In this document: positions 1-9,890 of the stretch, piece after piece | How the letters are laid out: each line of letters opens with the position of its first letter | Position numbering within the stretch: position 1 is the first letter of the stretch | Assembly: GCA_030248225.1 (NCBI GenBank) | Contig: JASANE010003459.1 | Location: forward strand, 1-64,000 | DNA length: 64,000 nt | Direction of reading: 5' to 3' | Origin: Trileptium ribeirensis | Lineage: Eukaryota; Nematoda; Enoplea; Enoplida; Thoracostomopsidae | The notes under the pieces: generated by a model | What the model was told of the DNA's origin: nothing | Database searches by the model: none | The model's input: only the letters and a program-made list of their open reading frames with translations | Program-made: the position numbers and the translations under genes

Positions 1-590
1 GTGGCGGGTGGCCCATGTTCATTCTCGGCTGAAAATTAAAAGTGGGGGATAAATGTTGCTTAAAAATACTAAATATTTCCATATTTTAATGCATTTTTAC
101 TACCGTGAATGCATTTTTAAAGCTAAAAAACGATATCTTAACATTACAAATACAGTACTCGCCAAAAATGACCGTCGCATTTCGAGCGAGCGAGTTCGAG
201 CGAGTCGCGAGCGAGTCTCGAGCGAGTCGCGAGCGAGTGGCTCGCTCGAGATTTCGCAACTATTTAAATTAATAGAAAATTCTATTTTTAGAACAAATTT
301 ATTTCGAGCGAGTCGCGAGCGAGTCTCGAGCGAGTCGCGAGCGAGTGTCGAGCGAGTCGCGAGCGAGCGACAGTCATTTTTGGCGGGTACTGTAGTGTTA
401 ATTAATGTTTAAAAACAATTTGCAAACAAAAAACATAAATTTTCAGACATAAAAATTTTTTCAAATTAGTTGAACATGGGGGTTTTGGGAAGAGTGGGGG
501 GCGGACATGAGTGAAAATCTCAAGAACATGGGGGATTTGGAAAGTGGGGGTTCTCCCCCTCCACTGTGGACAGGCCAATACTGCGTTTGT
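1..590 (+). repeat. Dispersed repeat family R, copy 1 (interrupted by a MITE)
   Basis: Recurs, partly, at 16797-16915 and 47530-47670 (same orientation) and 46975-47250 (inverted). Shared landmarks are AAATATTTCCATATTTT, the GTTTAAAAAC stretch, AACATGGGGG and the TGGACAG end. The MITE at 153-392 lies inside this copy. It has no coding capacity; open frames here come from the GAGCGAGTC repeats. Confidence 0.6.
153..392. mobile_element. 240-bp TA-flanked MITE with terminal inverted repeats
   Basis: Starts CAGTACTCGCCAAAAATGAC and ends with its near-perfect reverse complement, flanked by TA on both sides, the target duplication of Tc1/mariner-type elements. The interior is two arrays of GAGCGAGTCGC-like units (181-244 and 302-369) around an AT core, so almost the whole element can fold back. 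An uninterrupted copy of the host repeat near 47.1 kb shows the empty site. No transposase. Confidence 0.75.
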
Positions 591-945
591 CGTCTCTTCT
601 CTGTCGACGCTAACCACTTCCCTTGCTGAGCCTATTGCTGGTTTTGAGTTCCAAAGGCTATCGGTGCTGGTGCCCTCATATCTCCCATCGTCGTAGCTTC
701 CAATAATAGCTCATAAATGTATACTCAACAGTGCTCCAGTGTCGTCAGTCGGAAGCGCCGGCACCCTGAGCAATATGAGTCCATTGCTTTTGACACCTTC
801 CTTAGCCATACAAGGAGATTTCGCGGTGGTTCTTAAGTCAGCAGCAATCGTACGCCGCCACGCCGCGGCAATCCGCCGGCATGTCGTTTCCAGTATTATA
901 GCTTATCGGCACGCGGGAGCGTCTTCTGTAGTCTGTTCGTATTCA
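591..945. other. No gene recognised
   Basis: Relatively GC-rich unique sequence with short frames on both strands and no recognisable domain, splice-bounded exon or repeat. Confidence 0.3.
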
Positions 946-947
946 TA

Positions 948-1262
948 CAGTTACAATGAGAATTAAGTGCTTATGCAATCGAACGCAGACGAAATCGAAC
1001 AAAAACGCAATCGCTCGATCTTCGTTTAAACGAAATTCGTTAAATTAAACACAAACTAACATTTTTTATTAAAATATTTTTTTATTTCAACACTATCGAA
1101 ATTCGTTAAATTAAACGCGAGCTAACATGTTTTATAAAATTTCTATTTTTATTTTGACGCAATCGAATTTCATTTAAACGATCGATTTTCGTTTAAATGC
1201 AAATGATCGAAATCGAACGAAGCTTCGATCGATTTTTGAGCAATTAATTCTGATTGTAACTG
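948..1262. mobile_element. 315-bp TA-flanked MITE, family with cgatcgattttcgttt interior
   Basis: CAGTTACAATGAGAATTAA at the left and its reverse complement with one mismatch at the right, both flanked by TA. The interior is repeated CGATCG, TTCGTTTAAACGAA and AAATTCGTTAAATTAAAC blocks. Decayed relatives occur at 27364-27735 and 48406-48659, with a fragment near 24290-24380. Non-autonomous Tc1/mariner-like element by structure. Confidence 0.8.
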
Positions 1263-1264
1263 TA

Positions 1265-2190
1265 CGTAGCACATGTCCGCATCGATCTTAGCCTCCGCTG
1301 CAATATTATGTGTTTCAGAGGTTTGCCGTGTTTAAAACTTCTGCACACCTCTTCAGTGGAGGATGCACAGCAACAATGGCGTTAGCAAACTTATAACCAA
1401 TTAACGTCTCTGTGGTCAAGTCTCGTAGTCATATATAAAATGACAGAACAGATAGACATAGTGTAGCGTTACATTGGCTGAGGTTCTGGTGTCTTTGTGG
1501 CGTCACACTATCGCCAACAGCCGCTTGAAAGCCACTGGTCGGTTGCCTTGGCGATTCCGCTGGCACCTTGGACGCATCGTTATGGCCGTGAACAATATGG
1601 TTCTCAAATACGTGAAATAATTCGCAGCTTTATGCTTACTTGTACTAATGAGGATATATTACGTATTGCGGTGTATGAGGCAAACATTTTGGTCTTACTG
1701 GCGTTAGGCTGCGATCGCCTTCACCTTCATTCACCAAGGCAATTTCGTCCGTGTGCTCCAAATTGAATATCTTGTTGGGCAATATGTCCGCAGTAACACC
1801 CAATGCAGTTGTGATCATAGGCTAATGTCGCAATAATCCAATCGACCACCATGTTAGGCAGAAAAGCAAAATGCGCTGTCAAACTCCGGTAGCCGCATTA
1901 AAAGGGCTAGACAATCCGTTATAAGTATTAACCGCACAAAGCGTGATGCCAACTACTTGAACTATCCCCCAAACTGAGCGCGGACTACACTGTCCAAAGC
2001 ATCACGGAAGTCAACGTGAGCATCGTATGATTACCTGAACTCACAGCGGAACTCGAGCAGCCGCATGAATGCGAAAATGTGGTAAGCAAATCCACTCTCA
2101 CGAGGTTAGCATCACTGCCCCTAGAACCTTCAGCCCGTTGTCCAATAGGGAGGTCTGTAGCTGGCACATATTATTATTGCTACCATTTTT
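1265..2190. other. Possible decayed coding region, frame uncertain
   Basis: Higher-complexity sequence with overlapping open frames on both strands: plus 1497-1766 (89 aa, GTG start) and minus frames around 1700-1850 (for example CIGCYCGHIAQQDIQFG in one frame and ALGVTADILPNKIFNLE in another). Shifts between minus frames would be needed for a long protein, so a decayed transposon or pseudogene is the likely reading. No family recognised. Confidence 0.2.
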
Positions 2191-2689
2191 AAAATCATGT
2201 ACCACTACGGCAAAATGTTAGCGTTCAGGAATGGTTTTGTGCCGCCTGATAGACTTTATCTATTAACAAGCTCCAAGACAACGGCAGCTCAACCTGTCTT
2301 AGTTAAGCTGATAGTAGAAACATTATCTTCTGCGGTTCCTTTTCGAAAATATATCATTACGTTATGTGTTGTTGAGTGTCAATCAACAGGCTCTAGTAAA
2401 CGGTTCGCAGTATAAATCTCGAGCAAGCGAACTATAGTTATGTGTTTGGAACATTATTACAGTTTGACGCAAGTACACACATTTCATTTCAAAATTTAGA
2501 ACCTTGTGAGCTTTAAATCAGAAACAGAGAAACCAGTATGTCCAGTTTCTTGCGAAATAACACACATCAACGATATCCGGTTGTTCACCGTTATCATGGT
2601 TTCTCGGAGTGAAACAACAAAACCTCGATTTCGAAGGGTTGTGCTTGGGTGACATATTATACAAGCTTTAATAACTATTACTATAGCGG

Positions 2690-2960
2690 TCGACCCCTGT
2701 TACGCTATCTTTTACAATATGATGTAAACATTACCACATAATCATATTACTTGCTTTGTGATACAGTGAAAGATAGGGGTACATGATCAGGGGTAATCTA
2801 TCCTCTAGTTCCAAACAATTCTCTATTTTGAATGCAAAGCTTTTTCGTGCTGAAAAGCGCATGTTCCACCGCACTGCAGTACATCACTAAGCATGACAGT
2901 AAGCCAAACACATCATAGAACACCGTGCTAAATTGAAATCAATTTTCCCACAGCAGCGAC
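2690..2960 (+). repeat. Dispersed repeat family G, copy 1
   Basis: From GGTCGACCCCTGTTAC to ATAGAACACCGTGCTAA. Related copies lie inverted at about 8735-8990 and direct at about 10150-10335. They share the AAAGCTTTTT..CTGAAAAG core and the AACACCGTGCTAA end. Non-coding. Confidence 0.5.
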
Positions 2961-3544
2961 CAACAACATGTCTCCTGTGCATTAAGCAGATAAGTATATG
3001 TTTCGTAGCAAAAGCATTGCCGTAGCGCATTTTTGTATCAGTACTAGCTCGGTATTTTATTATCAGTAAAAGAGCAAACCTGTTTCGTACAGCCAATTGA
3101 GCACCCTTAACCCAACATTATATTTTCCTAATTATATACCAGGGATTTCGTTTTGCTTGCCGGTAAAGCGCGTTTTATCTACTTGCCTAATGGCTTGCGA
3201 CAGGCGGAAACAGATCGGAATCACCCAGTCAACGCTCAATACGTACCGCGAGTCTTCAGAATGACACGATTACACGAAGAATTCATAATGGAAAATTATT
3301 TAAGACCAGCCGCAATAGTGAATTAGAAAAAGGTTAATTTACCTTAATCTATCCTTTATCCGCTCATGTTCCACTCGTTGCTCAAATTAAAGTATTACCT
3401 TTTTTCTGAAAAATTGTTGAAACTACTGGTTCCACATGATATCAATTTTGTTTTGTTTTTTAATTTAAGCTGAGTTAAAGAACCTACCGTGTCCTGATTA
3501 TGTATTAATTAAATATTCTTTAACGAAAATATCGCTAAACTATT
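2961..3544. other. No gene recognised
   Basis: AT-rich unique sequence with no supported exon. Confidence 0.3.
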
Positions 3545-3965
3545 ATGGAACTCAGTTATCAGTTTTATTTTTTACGTACCCACAATATTAGGACAAAAAT
3601 AGTAACTATTACAATAATTACAGACCGCTGATATTTGACAATATTATTATATGGAACTCAGTTATCAGTTTTATTTTTTACATACCACAATATTAGGACA
3701 AAAATAGTAACTATTACAATAATTACAGACCGCTGATATTTGACAATATTATTATATGGAACTCAGTTATCAGTTTTATTTTTTACGTACCCACAATATT
3801 AGGACAAAAATAGTAACTATTACAATAATTACAGACCGCTGATATTTGACAATATTATTATATGGAACTCAGTTATCAGTTTTATTTTTTACGTACCCAC
3901 AATATTAGGACAAAAATAGTAACTATTACAATAATTACAGACCGCTGATAATATTGGACAATAAT
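3545..3965 (+). repeat. Tandem repeat, 4 copies of about 106 bp
   Basis: Units begin ATGGAACTCAGTTATCAG at 3545, 3651, 3756 and 3862 and are nearly identical (single-base differences such as ACATACC/ACGTACCC). The last unit differs at its end. A young local satellite, not coding. Confidence 0.9.
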
Positions 3966-4252
3966 ATTATAGAGAATAAAATTATATTTTTAAATAAGTC
4001 GAAATGACTTTTTTTTACAAAATCATAACAATTCATAATATAAAAATAGAACGATCAAAGAATTGTAAATTCGGTACGATGTCAACCGAGTTAAATGAAA
4101 GTACACTATATAGGTTTGGCTAACATTTATAATCTCTGTGTTAAAAACCCAACTAAAATACGTACAAGCAAAGATAAGTAAATACTGCAGGTGAAATTAG
4201 ATGATCGTAAAAATAGAATAGTTTGAAATAGTCTGAAATAGGGCAACTAAAG

Positions 4253-4560
4253 TACAGCCGTGGACAGAAATAAGTGCAAAAAAAACGATCGCTACAACGT
4301 TACGTTTATAAACGCCGTTACGCATTCGTTTGTATTTACGTCCATTCACAAAACGAACGCAAAAATTGTTCTAAAATACGACGAATTTTGTTTATGTTCA
4401 CGTCCGTTTGTAAACTAACGTTCAAACAGTCGTTCGCGTTTGTTTTTTTATACATTTTTGCCGTGACTGTAATATGCTACAAAAGTTTGAACAGTGCTCA
4501 CACGTTGAAATTCAGTAAAAATGCAAAAAAAGACGTTTTCAAATTTTAAACAAAATTTAG
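4253..4560. mobile_element. Probable Tc1/mariner-like MITE fragment
   Basis: Begins CAGCCGTGGACAGAAATAAGTGC after TA. A related start (CGTCCAGAAATAAGTGCAAAATA) is at about 40020. The interior is AACG/CGTTTGTA-rich with short inverted repeats. The right terminal repeat was not found, so the limits are approximate. Confidence 0.4.
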
Positions 4561-4680
4561 AGTCTAAATTTTGAGCTGAAAGTTTGAGTGTGTCAACACA
4601 CCATAAACGACTAAAACATAATAATTAGTATGAGGCACTATACAACATACATCACAAGTCTGACCTGAGCCACTGTCGAT

Positions 4681-4842
4681 CGTGAAAATAGCTTTCCCAC
4701 AGAGATTCGTGACCTGGCTTGGCGTTATTTAGAGCAACTTTAGTCCTAGTTGCTGCCGATGGACGTCGTGAGTTTGTAGACTTAGCAGGTTTGGGCAAAG
4801 CTAAATCGAATATGAGCAAAATTACTGCTACTACGGTTTATA
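4681..4842 (-). CDS. Possible exon with an ALPKP motif
   Basis: Minus-strand frame open from a GTAGTAGCAG acceptor at about 4842 to a TGA near 4660. It reads DLALPKPAKSTNSRRPSAAT, then a Lys/Asn/Glu mix. LALPKP resembles the GLAPLPKP motif of exons 7 and 14, and phase 1 fits the exit of the 6149-6334 exon. The donor (GTCAGA) is weak. This is suggestive only. Confidence 0.25.
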
Positions 4843-4859
4843 TAATGAATGCGTTAAGT

Positions 4860-6148
4860 ACTACATATGTTACGAACAAGAGGAAACTCGTGATTTTAGA
4901 AAAAAAATAGATTTAAGAATACCGTACCGCTGACATACACAACCAAATTTTAGTGAAGTTTGACCCCCTATACAGTATTCTCTACATTTTACCCACTGGC
5001 CACTTGCGAGAAAATACATTTTTACTTCAAATCTTAACTCGCTCCCTAGTAAAGCGATAGTTAAATGTGACAAGTATTATATTATAATTATTATCCTGCA
5101 ATCCAGGTTCTAACAAAATCCCTACATTTGGCTCCACTTGTTTTCTTCGATAACGTGAAATCGTATAAATCGCTAATGTTCTTCGCCAGAAACAGACAGA
5201 CGTCTTTCTACAGCACGGATAGCGTAAAACTGTATAAATCTCTAATGTTTTGACAATAATTATAGTATAATGTTTGAAGATCGTGCATCAAAAAATTAGA
5301 TATATTCTAATCTATAAAATCTTCGCCAGAAACAGACAGAGGTCTTTCAAAAGAACAGAGAACAAAAGTTATCGAAAGGTCGTTGGAAACACCCTATATA
5401 AATTATTCGAACAGAATTCGATAAAAATATCGAACAGACACTGAACGAACAAATATCGATTGGGCAAACATCATTTCTGGCGAGACTAAATGTTCAAGAA
5501 ATAAGATAGATAAAACAAAAATATGACACGAAAATAGATGTTTGTAAACAAGAATAATTCTGGGATTCCAAAAACCTCCAGCCTGACACCGGATCCCTAA
5601 AGGGAAAGACCGAAATTGGGCTAAGCAGCACCAGTCGCCCCTGAGGCGAAACCTCGAAATATTCCGCTATACGGCAGATCTCACAATTCTTGCTCTCTAC
5701 GTTGGCGAGAATTAGTTAAGTTCAGTGGACCTGGCTTACAATATTTAGTCTCTAATCCAAACATTACACTATATACTACTGAACCAAGAATGTGCAGTTT
5801 CCTCAGTCCTGGAACTCACACAGAGTACACTCTGAAATAGTCTCAACTTCAAAAACTGAGAAGGAATTTAAGCGACTAATAATATTTAACATTTCAGTAG
5901 ACTATCATTATTACAATAACTACTTAAAGCAGCATAAGTAAGGCACCGTTGCCCGTTCGACAAATTTCAAATTATTGTGTTCACACTCTGCTTAAAATGT
6001 TTAGCGTGCATTGTTTTAATTTATTTGAGAGCTATTCAAAAGTTTGCACTCGAATAGGTGAATTTTATTCGATGTTCAGTCTTTCAAAACGCGACCGTCA
6101 TTTCTGACGAGACGAAGCGAACTCAAATGAGACACAACCAATAATTAC
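4860..6148. other. Non-coding region with duplicated segments
   Basis: Two related segments (about 5160-5240 and 5315-5375) share CTTCGCCAGAAACAGACAGA and a following GTCTTTC. Short sequences similar to the MITE termini (CATTTCTGGCGAGAC near 5470, CATTTCTGACGAGAC near 6090) suggest decayed MITE ends. No gene seen. Confidence 0.4.
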
Positions 6149-6334
6149 CATCGTTATTATAATCGTCGTCTATAGTAACAGCAGCAGTTGACAGATTGTA
6201 ATCTTTGCTAGTAGTTGGAGGTTGATTATTTTTGTAGACAGAGTAGTCGCTTAATCGAACCGGAGTCCGACGCTGTCGCTGAGGTCGCTTCCCGGAGCTT
6301 TCACTCCCGTCCGAAACCGATCGATCAGCCGAAC
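6149..6334 (-). CDS. Isolated exon, basic/Ser-rich, of an unidentified minus-strand gene
   Basis: CTTTTCTAG acceptor, GTAATT donor, phase 1 to phase 1, about 61 open codons. Encodes SADRSVSDGESSGKRPQRQR then RTPVRLSDYSVYKNN and an acidic end (TIDDDYNNDG). The locally higher GC and biased composition look coding. It may follow the exon at 12377-12538. Function unknown; basic clusters suggest a nuclear protein. Confidence 0.45.
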
Positions 6335-6540
6335 CTAGAAAAGTTTAATTAGCATGTAACTCGATGTTAAGACACTGTCGCTTTATCATTAATGGCGAAT
6401 GTTAATTCAATTTTACAACGAGACTTATAATAAATTTTTCAAAAATGCAATTTAAATTTGACTTTATCCCAGTACTTTGAGTACTTGTTTCTTTTATTAA
6501 TATCAATATTTTCACGATCGCACAGTTTAACAAAAAGCTT

Positions 6541-7320
6541 TCTAATACTACATTATTAACACACCTGATTTACTTACTATGCAGCGAAGAATACTTTCAA
6601 GTACGTATTTTCTATGCCACTGATAAATTTTACATGTCCGTTCGTCCTGTTCTAAATATTTCAGAAACGAATCACGGTATTCCCACATGGCCTTTTACAT
6701 TGTGAAGGCATATGGTGACTGCGCGTTAGTTTCATTCTAATTCTACATTATTAACCGATCTGATTTACTTACCATGCAGCGAAGGATACTTTCAAGTACG
6801 TATTTTCTATGCCACTGATAAATTTTACATGTCAGTTCGTCCTGTTCTAAATATTTCAGAAAGGAATCACGGTATTCCCACGTGGCCTTTTGTATTGTGA
6901 AGGCATATGGTGACTGCGCGTTAGTTTCATTCTAAGCCCACACTATTAACCGATCTGATTTACTTACTATGCAGCGAAGGATACTTTCAAGTACGTATTT
7001 TCTATGCCCACTGATAAATTTTACATGTCCGTTCGTCCTGTTCTAAATATTTCAGAAACGAATCACGGTATTCCCACGTGGCCTTTTGCATTGTGAAAGC
7101 ATATGGTGACTGCGCGTTAGTTTCATTCTAATACTACATTATTAACCGATCTGATTTACTTACTAAGCAGCGAAGGATATTTTGAAGTACGTATTTTCTA
7201 TGCCACTTGATAAATTTTACATGTCCGTTCGTCCTGTTCTAAATATTTCAGAAACGAATCACAATATTCCCACGTGGCCTTTTGCATTATGAAAGCACAT
7301 GGTGCCTGCGTGTTAGTTTC
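6541..7320 (+). repeat. Tandem repeat, 4 copies of about 195 bp
   Basis: Units start TCTAATACTACATTATTAAC or variants at about 6541, 6735, 6931 and 7127. Each holds TTACTTACTATGCAGCGAAG and GTACGTATTTTCTATGCC. Units differ by substitutions and single-base indels. On the minus strand each carries an exon-like stretch ending in GTAAGT. Confidence 0.9.
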
Positions 7321-7431
7321 ATTCATGCACTTTACGCCGTGGTATGGGAGAGTCGCGGTAACGGGACATCCCTTCCAATTTCGCGACGTAAGAAAATACT
7401 TTTTCATATAATTTCGAAAACAATGATTCAT
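7198..7431 (-). pseudogene. Open frame overlapping the 195-bp satellite; possible exon source
   Basis: Minus frame reads NYMKKYFLTSRNWKGCPVTA then a Cys-containing stretch and WEYCDSFLKYLEQDER, then stops after an apparent one-base insertion relative to the other repeat units. In two of the other units the frame continues as IYQWHRKYVLESILRC into GTAAGT, a strong donor. It could be an exon that was tandemly amplified and is decaying, or chance. I do not recognise the protein. Confidence 0.25.
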
Positions 7432-7720
7432 ATTAACCAGTTATTCGTTCGGCAAGGAGAAGCACAGCGAGTGCGACTAGCCTACGCCCAGCGACGATTG
7501 CAAGGGACCATCCAAATCAAGCTTCCTATCCTAGTCCTCATTACGCTTCCATAACAATAACAAACCGGTAGAACAGCCCCGTAACAAGAATAATAATACT
7601 TTAATGGCTGAGCTACGTATCAAAGATCCGTGACAATTTTATTTCTTCCTCCAATGAACAAAAAAATATAAAAAGTACTAAACACGACCTTTCAAAATTA
7701 AATTATAAATTGAAAGTGTA

Positions 7721-8512
7721 GGACCCTAGCGCTTGCTCTATTTCATGTAGTGCCACTGTAATATAATTATTGCTTTTATCGTAATAGTAGTAGCCCCGGC
7801 AACCTATACACCCTTTCATAGGACCCTAGCGCTTGCTCTATTTCATGTAGTGCCACTGTAATATAATTATTGCTTTTATCGTAATAGTAGTAGCCCCGGC
7901 AACCTATACACCCTTTCATAGGACCCTAGCGCTTGCTCTATTTCATGTAGTGCCACTGTAATATAATTATTGCTTTTATCGTAATAGTAGTAGCCCCGGC
8001 AACCTATACACCCTTTCATAGGACCCTAGCGCTTGCTCTATTTCATGTAGTGCCACTGTAATATAATTATTGCTTTTATCGTAATAGTAGTAGCCCCGGC
8101 AACCTATACACCCTTTCATAGGACCCTAGCGCTTGCTCTATTTCATGTAGTGCCACTGTAATATAATTATTGCTTTTATCGTAATAGTAGTAGCCCCGGC
8201 AACCTATACACCCTTTCATAGGACCCTAGCGCTTGCTCTATTTCATGTAGTGCCACTGTAATATAATTATTGCTTTTATCGTAATAGTAGTAGCCCCGGC
8301 AACCTATACACCCTTTCATAGGACCCTAGCGCTTGCTCTATTTCATGTAGTGCCACTGTAATATAATTATTGCTTTTATCGTAATAGTAGTAGCCCCGGC
8401 AACCTATACACCCTTTCATAGGACCCTAGCGCTTGCTCTATTTCATGTAGTGCCACTGTAATATAATTATTGCTTTTATCGTAATAGTAGTAGCCCCGGC
8501 AACCTATACACC
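7721..8512 (+). repeat. Tandem repeat, 8 copies of exactly 100 bp
   Basis: GGACCCTAGCGCTTGCTCTA recurs at 7721, 7821, 7921, 8021, 8121, 8221, 8321 and 8421. By eye the units are identical, and only the end of the last is altered (ACACCTATACACC). Recently homogenised satellite; assembly collapse is possible. Confidence 0.95.
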
Positions 8513-8734
8513 TATACACCTAGCCACTCTATGTACAACTAAATTGAGAAAATGGTGAAATCTGTCTATTTTTCGTCCCAATCTTAAAAATTTGCAGCAT
8601 ATTTCAATCTAGAGAAAAGATATAAAAAGTAAGCAACAAAATTTTTAAAAAGCTAAACTAAAGCTTAAAATGGGCTCAAAGCGTCAATTTCTTATCATAC
8701 CTTCATCATCGACTGTAACAGGCATTTCACGAAA

Positions 8735-8990
8735 GTCTGCTGGTCGCCAACCGCTGCGTTCATTATCTTAGCACGGTGTTCTATGATTTGTTGGGAATGA
8801 TGTTATAGCTAGCATTGCACCATGGGTACATTGTCATAGAAAAATACTCTTTTCAGATCGAAAAAAGTTTTGCGATCAAAACTGAAAACTTTTGACACTT
8901 TTGACAACAAGAATCACCCGTGACGTATCTCTCACTTTGCGTGGTAATGTTTAAACCATACCGCTACAGATAGTGTAACAGGGGTCGACC
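8735..8990 (-). repeat. Dispersed repeat family G, inverted copy 2
   Basis: Reverse complement of the 2690-2960 copy: runs from TTAGCACGGTGTTCTATGAT to GTAACAGGGGTCGACC. Confidence 0.5.
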
Positions 8991-9529
8991 TCTTGAACTG
9001 GTGTTATACTTTCTTTAAATTGGTATATGAGTATCAGGTATAACCATTGCAATTTACAACAAATTTAGGTGTAATATTGTTACATCAAGGCACAATAATT
9101 ATAAGTCATTTGGACTCCAAAAGAATTTCTGTTAATTTTCCGGCTAAAACATTAATCCCAAAACTCAAAACAGAGCCCAGCCAAATTATTAATCATTTTC
9201 GGGCTGTGACTTTGGCATCCCACCTTCTACGAAAAGGTCACACACGGACAAGTTGCCCTGTCAGAACAAAGCTCTGATAACTTTTGTAATCCTATTTATT
9301 TAAAAATTTATCTTCAGATAAAATAAGTAAAAACCATGCGTCAAATATCAACAAAAATCTTCGATGTCTAAGCTAGTCAGCAAAAAATATGTGAAAGTCA
9401 ATGAACACAGTTTCAAAGGACAATTATATATTATCAAGTACTACCTCTGAATAATTTTAAAGCATAATGTGACTGTCAACATAACAAAATTGCACGCATC
9501 TTAAGTGAATTTATTAATGAATTTAATTA

Positions 9530-9890
9530 ATATTAATATTATTAATATATAATATATTATATATTAATATATTATATATTAATATATAATATTAATATAT
9601 AATATATTATATATAATATATTAATATATTATATATTAATATATTAATATATAATATATATTAATATATTATATATAATATATTATAAATTATATATATA
9701 ATATTAATATATTATATATTAAATATTTAATATATATATTAAATATATTATATATATTATATATTAATATATTATATTATATATTAACATATTATATAAA
9801 TTATTAATATATAATATATTATATATTAATATATTAATATATTATATATAATATATTATATATTAATATATAATATTAATATTAATGATA
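9530..9890. repeat. AT simple-sequence tract
   Basis: About 360 bp made almost only of ATAT, TAATAT and TTAATA words in both orientations. Highly self-complementary and able to form cruciforms. No coding content. Confidence 0.95.

Noticed and set aside
53..412. 119-aa plus-strand Ser/Arg/Glu-rich frame
   Set aside because: Produced by the GAGCGAGTCGC arrays of a MITE, not a protein.
7721..8512. CRISPR array
   Set aside because: Units are contiguous 100-bp identical repeats without unique spacers, and the window is eukaryotic.
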